A stretch of DNA of 64,000 nt from Pseudogemmobacter faecipullorum (lineage in GTDB: Bacteria; Pseudomonadota; Alphaproteobacteria; Rhodobacterales; Rhodobacteraceae). The stretch is taken from positions 1 to 64,000 of the forward strand of contig NZ_JACDXX010000017.1 in NCBI RefSeq assembly GCF_020539525.1, in the 5' to 3' direction. The notes beneath the pieces were generated by a model, which searched no databases, was not told the DNA's origin, and saw nothing but the letters and a program-made list of their open reading frames with translations. This document shows positions 57,930 to 64,000 of this stretch, piece after piece (within the stretch, counting starts at the first letter, position 1; every line of letters begins with the position of its first letter). A program made the position numbers and the translations under genes.

Positions 57930-58006
57930 GGCGTCCTCCGGGGATGCTCGCCCCTTAGGACTTTTACCCCCCCCTGCCAAGCACCCCGGCACCGCGCCGG
58001 GCTGCT

Positions 58007-58777
58007 TCACGCCGGTTTGCGTGTACCGCGCCCCTCCAGCTGGCGAAAGCCCAGCACGATCAGCCCGGCCAGAACCAGATAGATTGCCGCGACAAGGAAC
58101 AAAGGTTCATAGACGATCAGCGTATCCTGACGCACCCGGCTGGTCACGGCATAGATTTCCACCACGGTGATCGTCGCCACCAGGGGTGTGGCCTTCAGCT
58201 GCAAAACCGCCTCGCCTCCCAGGGTCGGCAGCACGCTCTGCAAGGCCTGAGGCAGGCTGATGCGGCTGAAAATCTTTCGCCCTGGCATGCCCATGGCCCG
58301 TGCCGCCTCGAGCTGGCCACGCGGCACCGAGGCAAAGGCACCACGCATCACCTCGCCCTCATATCCGGCATAAGACAGCGACAAAGCCACCAGCGCATAG
58401 GGCCAGGCCTGGCGCAGCAGCGGCCAGAGCTCGCTTTCGCGGATCCAGGGGATCGAGGGGAAAAGCGAGCCCAGCCCGTAATAGAGCAGCCAGATCTGCA
58501 ACAGCAGCGGCGTGCCCCGGATCACGGTGCAGAACACCCTGGCCGGCAGCGCCAGATACCAGGGCCCCGAGGCCTGGGCGAGGCCAAGCGGCACGGCGAG
58601 GCTGAAGCCAATCACAATCGACAGCACCAGCAGCCAGATCGTGCGCCAGATGCCCTGCAGGATCATCGGCATATATTTGGGCAGCCAGCCCCAGTTGCCA
58701 TTGATCACGATCAGCCCGACGAGGCCGAGAGCGATCAGCAGCATGATGATGCGGTGCGGCTGCAGCAGATTTCGCAT
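58007..58777 (-). CDS. Polar amino-acid ABC permease (HisM/ArtM-like)
   Basis: 256 residues and five or six helices. TGT-type HisM pattern: [29 protein letters not shown] and the coupling loop [59 protein letters not shown]. Partner of the permease four bases upstream. Substrate probably a basic amino acid (His/Lys/Arg/Orn) by family. Confidence 0.9.
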   Translation of the reverse strand: MRNLLQPHRIIMLLIALGLVGLIVINGNWGWLPKYMPMILQGIWRTIWLLVLSIVIGFSLAVPLGLAQASGPWYLALPARVFCTVIRGTPLLLQIWLLYYGLGSLFPSIPWIRESELWPLLRQAWPYALVALSLSYAGYEGEVMRGAFASVPRGQLEAARAMGMPGRKIFSRISLPQALQSVLPTLGGEAVLQLKATPLVATITVVEIYAVTSRVRQDTLIVYEPLFLVAAIYLVLAGLIVLGFRQLEGRGTRKPA

Positions 58778-58780
58778 AGT

Positions 58781-59503
58781 TCAGCCCCCCGTCAGGCGTG
58801 GCGGGTCGCCGCGCCGGGCCCAGCGTTCCAGCCGGGCGAAAAGCAGCGTCGAGAGGATCGAGATCACCAGATAGATCGCACCGGCGGCAAGGAAAAAGGT
58901 GAAGAAGGCTTTGGTGGTATTGGCGGCCTGACGTGTGGCAAGGGTCAGTTCGGCAAAGCCGACAATGGCCAGCAAAGCCGTGTCCTTGGTGGCAATCAGC
59001 CACAGGTTTGACAGGCCCGGCACTGCGAGGCCCAGCATGGTCGGCAAAGTGATGCGCCGCGCCACCATCACCGGCGACATGCCCATGGCACGGGCGGCCT
59101 CGACCTGGCCCGGCGGCACCGCCTCAATCGCGCCGCGCAGCACCTCGGTGGCATAGGCGCCCTGCACTACCCCCAGCACCAGTACCCCGGCCAGCACGCC
59201 CGAGATCTGCACCCGCTCATAGCCCATCGCCAGCATCAGCTGATTCACCAGATCGGTAAGGCCGAAATACAAAAGCAGGATCAGGATCAGCTCCGGCAGC
59301 GCCCGGACCGTGGTGGTATAGACCGCCAGACAGTCGCGCAGCACCGGCCCGCCATAGATTTTACCATAGGCCCCCGCGACCCCGATCACGAGGCCAAGGC
59401 CAAAAGCCCCGAAGGCAATCTGCATCGAGGCCCAGAGCCCGGCCAGAAGGGTGCCCCCCCATCCGGGGGGGCTGAGGGCAAGCAGGCTCAGTATATTGTC
59501 CAT
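58781..59503 (-). CDS. Polar amino-acid ABC permease (HisQ/ArtQ-like)
   Basis: 240 residues. GWGGTLLAGLWASMQIAFGAFGLGLVIGVAGAYGKIYG, TTTVRALPELILILLLYFGL and [60 protein letters not shown] identify a HisQ-type subunit. Just after the binding protein gene (25 bases) and before its partner. Confidence 0.9.
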   Translation of the reverse strand: MDNILSLLALSPPGWGGTLLAGLWASMQIAFGAFGLGLVIGVAGAYGKIYGGPVLRDCLAVYTTTVRALPELILILLLYFGLTDLVNQLMLAMGYERVQISGVLAGVLVLGVVQGAYATEVLRGAIEAVPPGQVEAARAMGMSPVMVARRITLPTMLGLAVPGLSNLWLIATKDTALLAIVGFAELTLATRQAANTTKAFFTFFLAAGAIYLVISILSTLLFARLERWARRGDPPRLTGG

Positions 59504-59528
59504 TCTGCTGTTCTGTGCGGCTCAGCGC

Positions 59529-60302
59529 TCATTCGCCATAGATCGAAGAGGCAAAATATTTCGCGGTCACAGCATCATAGCTGCCATCGGCGCGCACCGT
59601 TTCGATGGCCTTGTTGAAGGCTTCTTTGAGCTTCTCATCGCCTTTGCGCAGCCCGACACCAACGCCAAGGCCCAGAACCTCCGGATCATCCGCAACCGCG
59701 CCCATCGTGGCACAGCAGGCCTGGCCCTCGGCCGAGGCAAGGAAAGCATCCAAAGCGATAGAATCGGCCTGGATGGCATCGATCCGGCCCGCGACCAGAT
59801 CCTGATTGGCCTCATCCTGGGTCTGATAGGCTTTCACCTCGGCCGCGACCGAGGCGAAATGTTTCTCAACATAGGCCTGGTGAATGGTCGAGACCTGCAC
59901 GCCGATGACCTTGCCGGTCAGCCCTGCCTGATCGGGGGTGATGCCCGCGTCTTTTGCAGCAACGATCACCGTCGGCGTATTGTAATATTTATTCGAGAAA
60001 TCAATCACCTCCTGGCGCTCGGGCGTGATCGACATCGAATTCATGATCGCATCAATCTGACCCGCATTCAGCGCCGGGATCAGCCCGTCCCAGGCGATGG
60101 GGGTGATCACACATTCATAGCTGGCGGCTTTGCACAGCGCCTCCATCATCTCAATTTCCCAGCCGGTCCAATTGCCCGAGGCATCGACGCTGGCGAAGGG
60201 AGGATAGGGTTCGGGCGCCATGCCGACCCGCAGGGTCTCGGCCGAAGCCGCAGAGGAAATAACAAAGCTCAGAGCAGCAGCAATAAAGGCACAGGCTTTC
60301 AT
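59529..60302 (-). CDS. Polar amino-acid binding protein (257 aa)
   Basis: Signal peptide MKACAFIAAALSFVISSAASA cleaved before ETLRVG. SBP_bac_3 fold: RVGMAPEPYPPFASVDASGNWTGWEIEMMEALCKAA, IPALNAGQIDAIMNSMSITPERQEVIDFSNKYY, GKVIGVQVSTIHQAYVEKHF. The third residues after WDG (WDGLIPAL) match lysine/arginine/ornithine binders. Delivers substrate to the two permeases. Confidence 0.9.
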   Translation of the reverse strand: MKACAFIAAALSFVISSAASAETLRVGMAPEPYPPFASVDASGNWTGWEIEMMEALCKAASYECVITPIAWDGLIPALNAGQIDAIMNSMSITPERQEVIDFSNKYYNTPTVIVAAKDAGITPDQAGLTGKVIGVQVSTIHQAYVEKHFASVAAEVKAYQTQDEANQDLVAGRIDAIQADSIALDAFLASAEGQACCATMGAVADDPEVLGLGVGVGLRKGDEKLKEAFNKAIETVRADGSYDAVTAKYFASSIYGE

Positions 60303-60335
60303 TTTGGTCTCCCTGGATAAAATTATTCCGGCCTT

Positions 60336-61127
60336 CTACGTGACCGATTTCAGAAACTGTTTCAGCCTGGAGGATTGCGGGTCACCAAACAGCTGCTCTG
60401 GCGGCCCCTGTTCCTCGATCAGCCCGTTATAAAGATAGACAACATGGTCCGAGACCTCGCGCGCGAAGCGCATCTCATGGGTCACCAGCAGCATAGTCCG
60501 GCCCTCATCGGCCAGCGAGCGGATCACCGCCAGCACCTCGCCCACCAGCTCCGGATCCAGCGCCGAGGTCGGCTCGTCAAACAGCATGGCGCGCGGCTGC
60601 ATACATAAAGCGCGGGCAATGGCGGCGCGCTGCTGCTGCCCGCCCGAGAGGAAGGCCGGATAGGCATCCTCTTTCTGCGCCAGCCCCACCCGGTCGAGCA
60701 GATGGCGCGCCCGGGCCACCGCCTCTTCCTTTGGCAGGCCCAGCACATGCACCGGCACTTCGATCAGATTTTCCAGCACGGTTTTATGGGTCCAGAGATT
60801 GAACTGCTGGAACACCATGCCAAGGCTCTGGCGCAGCCGCTCGATCTGGCGGCGGTCTTTCGGACGGCCGTCTGCGCGGCAAAGCACCTCTTCGCCGCCA
60901 ATCACGATCTGCCCGGCCGAGGGGGTCTCAAGGAAATTCACACAGCGCAGCAGGGTTGATTTCCCCGAGCCCGAGCCACCGATCAGAGTGACGACATCGC
61001 CCTCACGCGCCGAGATCGAAACGCCTTTGAGCACCTCAAGCGCGCCAAAGCTTTTACGCAGCCCGGTCACCCGGATGGCTTCGGGCCGCATGGCAGCGTG
61101 GCCCCCTGCTCCGGCTCCGTCTTTCAT
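60336..61127 (-). CDS. Polar amino-acid ABC ATPase (HisP/GlnQ-like)
   Basis: 263 residues. Walker A GGSGSGKST, Q-loop VFQQFNLWTHKTVLENLIEVPVHVLG, signature LSGGQQQRAAIARALCMQP, Walker B MLFDEPTSALDPELVGEVL and VTHEMRFAREVSDHV. First gene of the transporter operon. Start ATG 61127; an internal ATG at 61091 lacks a ribosome site. Confidence 0.92.
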   Translation of the reverse strand: MKDGAGAGGHAAMRPEAIRVTGLRKSFGALEVLKGVSISAREGDVVTLIGGSGSGKSTLLRCVNFLETPSAGQIVIGGEEVLCRADGRPKDRRQIERLRQSLGMVFQQFNLWTHKTVLENLIEVPVHVLGLPKEEAVARARHLLDRVGLAQKEDAYPAFLSGGQQQRAAIARALCMQPRAMLFDEPTSALDPELVGEVLAVIRSLADEGRTMLLVTHEMRFAREVSDHVVYLYNGLIEEQGPPEQLFGDPQSSRLKQFLKSVT

Positions 61128-61650
61128 GCCGCTCGCCCGCAGCCGCGCCCTGGTACTGCGTATCCGGGCTTACTGGCCGGCACCTCACCGGCACCCCGGC
61201 AACAAAATTTCATGATCGGGCCCCGTCTGGCTGCTTCGGCCCTACATTCAGCGAGGGCCGCTCACAGGTATTGAGCCGGGCTTTGCGGCTTGCGTCAAGC
61301 GCTCTCCGCAGCCTTATTACGCAATAGTGCAATTAACCTCTCACCCTGACTCTGTCTCAGCCATGGCCCCAGCGCCAGCCCGGCCCGCAGCGAGAGGCGA
61401 TAAGGGCAGGCCTGCACCCGCAAACAGGACAGCGCCTTCACAATTTACTTACACTAATCATACATAAGCACGGCCTGTGTGGCGTATTCATCCCGGATTA
61501 CTTTCCCTTTTCATATATTTATCCAGCACAGCCCGATTATAACACACTGCCAGGACCCCACCGCCTTTGCCACCGCTTCGCCCGGAACACCCATTGCAGT
61601 GCCGCAGGCGTCAGGTCACAATCAGGCACAGTGCATGAAAGGGTAAGCCC
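61128..61650. other. 523-bp intergenic region between divergent genes
   Basis: No gene is supported. The first half is GC-rich and featureless. The second (61430-61560) is AT-rich, with CATATATTTATCC and GATTATAACAC, and probably holds the SDR promoter. Immediately before the SDR start is GCATGAAAGGGTAAGCCC, which includes the ribosome site and resembles the repeat head at 46630-46647. Confidence 0.5.
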
Positions 61651-62382
61651 ATGTCCGAACAGAAAATCCTTGTCCTGACCGGAGCCTCTCGCGGCATTGG
61701 CCATGCCACCGTCAAGCGCTTTTCCTCGGAAGGCTGGCGGGTGCTGACCTGCTCACGCGCGCCGTTTGATCCGCGCTGCCCCTGGCCCGATGCCGAGGCC
61801 AATCATATCGAAATCGATCTTGCCGATCCGAATATGACCCTCGAGGCGATCCGGAAAATCCGCGAACGCGTGAACGGCAGAGTTCATGCTCTGGTCAATA
61901 ATGCCGGGATCAGCCCCAAAGGCCCGGGCGGGGCGCGGCTGAACACCATCGACACCGATCTGCGCACCTGGGGACATGTCTTCCATGTAAATTTCTTTGC
62001 CAGCGTCATCCTGGCCCGGGGCTTGCGTGATGAACTGGCGGCGACCAGGGGGGCGATTGTCAATGTGACCTCAATCGCCGGCAGCCGGGTGCATCCTTTT
62101 GCCGGTGCGGCCTATGCCACCTCAAAAGCTGCTCTCGCCGCGCTGACCCGCGAAATGGCGCATGATTATGGCCCGCTCGGGGTGCGGGTCAATGCCATCG
62201 CCCCCGGTGAGGTCGAGACCGCGATTCTGTCGCCCGGGACCGATAAGATTGTCGAGAAACTGCCGATGCAGCGGCTGGGCCAGCCGAAGGAAGTGGCCGA
62301 TGCGATCTGGTTCCTCTGCTCGGACCAGGCCAGCTATATCTCGGGGGCCGAGATTGAGGTGAACGGCGCTCAACACGTCTGA
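61651..62382 (+). CDS. Short-chain dehydrogenase/reductase (243 aa)
   Basis: Classical SDR: TGASRGIGHATVKRF, NNAGISPKGP, catalytic Ser in IVNVTSIAGSRVH, Tyr-x3-Lys in AAYATSKAAL, and the C-terminal MQRLGQPKEVADAIWFLCSDQASYISGAEIEVNGAQ. The GASRGIG site with no acidic residue soon after suggests NADP. Substrate unknown. It faces the transporter operon divergently and engB convergently. Confidence 0.9.
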   Translation: MSEQKILVLTGASRGIGHATVKRFSSEGWRVLTCSRAPFDPRCPWPDAEANHIEIDLADPNMTLEAIRKIRERVNGRVHALVNNAGISPKGPGGARLNTIDTDLRTWGHVFHVNFFASVILARGLRDELAATRGAIVNVTSIAGSRVHPFAGAAYATSKAALAALTREMAHDYGPLGVRVNAIAPGEVETAILSPGTDKIVEKLPMQRLGQPKEVADAIWFLCSDQASYISGAEIEVNGAQHV

Positions 62383-62392
62383 GCGCCGCCCT

Positions 62393-62412
62393 GCCCCCCT
62401 TTGCCGGGGGGC
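62393..62412. terminator. GC hairpin between convergent SDR and engB genes
   Basis: GCCCCCC-TTTGCC-GGGGGGC, a 7-bp stem directly between the SDR stop (62382) and the engB stop (62422). No clear T-run on the plus side. Confidence 0.75.
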
Positions 62413-62421
62413 GGGAAGGCT

Positions 62422-63072
62422 TTATGCGAGCGTCGCGATCACGGCGCGCAGCGTCTCGAGACCCTCGCCCTTTTCCGAGCTGGTCAGAATGATCTCGGGA
62501 TAGGCAGCCGGGTGTTTCTGCAGCGCCTGTTTCACCTGCTCGATATTCTTCTCGCGGGTCTCTTTGTTGATCTTATCGAGCTTGGTCATCACCACCTGGA
62601 AGGTCACCGCCGATTTATCGAGCATGGTCATGATCTCATCATCGACCGCTTTCACCCCATGGCGGCTGTCGATCAGCACAAAAGCCCGGCGCAGGGTCTG
62701 GCGACCCGAGAGATAGGCTTTCAGCAGCTCCTGCCATTTGCGCACAATCGCCACCGGCGCTTCGGCAAAGCCATAGCCGGGAAGGTCGACCAGATAGCGC
62801 TCTTCGCCAAGCGCGAAATAGTTGATCTCCTGGGTCCGACCCGGGGTGTTCGAGGCGCGGGCCAGGGTCTTGCGATTGGTCAGCGCATTGATCAGACTCG
62901 ACTTGCCAACATTCGAGCGCCCGGCAAAGCAGACCTCGACCCGGTCGGCCGGCGGCAGGCCCGGCATCGCCACCACGCCTTTGACGAATTCGACCGGCCC
63001 GGCGAACAGCAGGCGGCCGGTCTCGGCGGCTTCCGCTTCAGGCTCCGGCGCGAGAGTGAAAACCATGCTCAT
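62422..63072 (-). CDS. engB: Ribosome biogenesis GTPase EngB (YihA/YsxC)
   Basis: GTPase for large-subunit assembly, 216 residues. G1 FAGRSNVGKSSLINAL, G2 region SNTPGRTQEINYF, G3 DLPGYGFA, G4 TKLDKI and G5 TSSEKGEG are all intact. The start at 63072 overlaps the MOSC stop (TGATG); ATG 63066 is also possible. Confidence 0.95.
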   Translation of the reverse strand: MSMVFTLAPEPEAEAAETGRLLFAGPVEFVKGVVAMPGLPPADRVEVCFAGRSNVGKSSLINALTNRKTLARASNTPGRTQEINYFALGEERYLVDLPGYGFAEAPVAIVRKWQELLKAYLSGRQTLRRAFVLIDSRHGVKAVDDEIMTMLDKSAVTFQVVMTKLDKINKETREKNIEQVKQALQKHPAAYPEIILTSSEKGEGLETLRAVIATLA

Positions 63073-63839
63073 CAGACTACCTCAACTTTATCGCCCGGAC
63101 GGATCTCACCGCCTTTGCTCACCACGGCATAGACGCCGAAATCCTGTGCGCCGACCAGAGCACGCAAAGCGCCCAGGGTATCGGCATTCACCTCTCCCGT
63201 TTCGGGATCGGCGGTTGTGGCCTTACAGCGCCCGATCCGCTCGCGGATCTCCAGCACTGTCTCACCGATCCGCAGCTGCCGACCGATCCAGTCAAACTCG
63301 GCAAAGGGCTCAAACCCTTCCAGCCAGAGATTGCCGCGCCAGCGATCGGGCGAGATCTCCTGGCCCAGATGCGTCGCCACGGCGGCATTCGAGGCCAGGT
63401 TCTTCACCGAAAGCGTCGGATAATCGCTGTCGGTCATCGCCACACCCGGCGCTTTGACCAGGGCCACCGGGCGGAAGCGCTCGGCCGGGCTGATCGGCAA
63501 AAGCCAGTCGATCAGCGCCTCGCCCTCGTCATCGGGGCGAAAGCGCAGCAAAGGGCGGGCGGGATGGCTAAGCTCCATAACCCCGCTCGCCTCGTCAAAC
63601 ACCGCCCTGATCGCCATCAGCGCCGGGGTACGGGCGCCGCGCTGAAAACTGGCGCAGGCGGTCCAGGCCGGGGCAGCGGGATCAAATTTAGACAGATCAT
63701 GCGCCACCGCCCAGTGCCGGTCCCAGGGCATCGCCTGTCCCGCCAAAAGCCGAACGGACGCGAGGCTCTCGCGTCCGTGGGCTTTGATCGGATGGCGGCA
63801 GATCGAGGCCAGCCGGCCCTGATGCCCCGCCCCCGTCAT
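63072..63839 (-). CDS. MOSC domain protein (255 aa)
   Basis: N-terminal MOSC_N-like barrel (RLASICRHPIKAHGRESLASVRLLAGQAMPWDRHWAVAH) and MOSC domain with DWIGRQLRIGETVLEIRERIGRCKATTADPETGEVNADTLGAL, including the conserved Cys near 208 that can carry sulfur. Such proteins bind molybdenum cofactor or act in sulfur transfer. Coupled by ATGA to yidC upstream and to engB downstream. Confidence 0.88.
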   Translation of the reverse strand: MTGAGHQGRLASICRHPIKAHGRESLASVRLLAGQAMPWDRHWAVAHDLSKFDPAAPAWTACASFQRGARTPALMAIRAVFDEASGVMELSHPARPLLRFRPDDEGEALIDWLLPISPAERFRPVALVKAPGVAMTDSDYPTLSVKNLASNAAVATHLGQEISPDRWRGNLWLEGFEPFAEFDWIGRQLRIGETVLEIRERIGRCKATTADPETGEVNADTLGALRALVGAQDFGVYAVVSKGGEIRPGDKVEVV

Positions 63840-64000
63840 TTCCTGCCGCTTTTCTTACCGGGCGCAGCATTGGCATTGGCCGCTGCGGCCTTGCCCTTTT
63901 TGTTAAAGCCCTTGCGGATATTGCCGAAAATATCCGGTTTGGCACCGTGGCTGCGCATAATGGTATATTGCTGCACGAAGGTGATCACGTTGTTGGTGAT
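63836..64000 (-). CDS. yidC: Membrane protein insertase YidC, C-terminal end
   Basis: Only the last 54 residues lie in the window: ITNNVITFVQQYTIMRSHGAKPDIF, the final helix of YidC, followed by a basic tail (FNKKGKAAAANANAAPGKKSGRK). The QQYTIMR motif at the end of the last transmembrane helix is diagnostic for Oxa1/YidC proteins. The positive tail binds ribosomes in this class. Confidence 0.85.
   Translation of the reverse strand: MTNNVITFVQQYTIMRSHGAKPDIFGNIRKGFNKKGKAAAANANAAPGKKSGRK

Overview
The window is GC-rich, densely packed alphaproteobacterial chromosome. Gene content and order (fabI, purF, radA, cvpA, trpE, alr, mlaEF, engB-MOSC-yidC, a cytoplasmic sulfite dehydrogenase of SoeABC type, hemP, many ATGA-coupled genes) point to the Rhodobacterales (Rhodobacter/Paracoccus/Gemmobacter-like). 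No 16S gene is present, so the genus is not fixed.

Left third (1-21730): a prophage ending at a tRNA-Pro(TGG) gene next to a tyrosine integrase. A leftward early operon (11555 to 5084) carries a GcrA-like HTH, an adenine methyltransferase, a RusA resolvase, a DnaA domain IV-like protein, a replication-type HTH protein and several unknown genes. It is followed by the packaging cassette HNH-TerS-TerL-portal (3653 to 126). The portal gene is cut by the end of an IS256-family insertion sequence at the left edge, so the prophage is probably defective. A rightward early operon (15763 to 20561) carries a YbcO-like nuclease, an HD phosphohydrolase and many small unknown proteins.

Control region (11555-15763): a 112-residue repressor without an autocleavage domain lies between two clusters of 16-bp dyads (consensus near TAGGATTTTAATCCCA). 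Three dyads sit at 11565-11639 and two at 15648-15693. One dyad at each cluster lies in the 17-bp spacer of a near-identical promoter (TTGAC[C/G]-N17-TACC[A/T]T), one firing leftward and one rightward. Just past the repressor, a convergent 67-residue ORF (12062 to 11859) is preceded by a perfect TTGACA and an alphaproteobacterial LexA box (GTTC-N7-GTTC). The suggested circuit is induction by a LexA-controlled antirepressor, replacing RecA-driven repressor cleavage. Between the early promoters lie likely lysogen-expressed genes: an unknown 296-residue protein, a two-helix membrane microprotein, a MESH1-like HD hydrolase and two small polar or disordered proteins.

Right two thirds (21816-64000): host core and metabolism. 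21816-25764: DUF192 protein, tandem cold-shock protein, pdxH, fabI, LysE exporter, gpt. 25920-39624: aminotransferase, ppiD-trpE, alr-mlaE-mlaF, a PqiA-like protein, a luciferase-like oxidoreductase, radA, cvpA, purF, SDR. 39631-46551: SoeCBA-type sulfite dehydrogenase with a TauE/SafE exporter and a MocR/TauR-type regulator, a plausible sulfonate/sulfite module. 46707-48627: lipoprotein, moaA, hemP. 48969-55634: M24 peptidase plus a complete dipeptide ABC transporter. 55755-57929: SixA, a ferredoxin-type protein, ArgB. 58007-61127: polar amino-acid ABC transporter. 61651-64000: SDR, engB, MOSC protein and the C-terminal end of YidC. Intergenic gaps carry copies of a dispersed repeat, TTTCATCTGTCnnnAAATATCCC.
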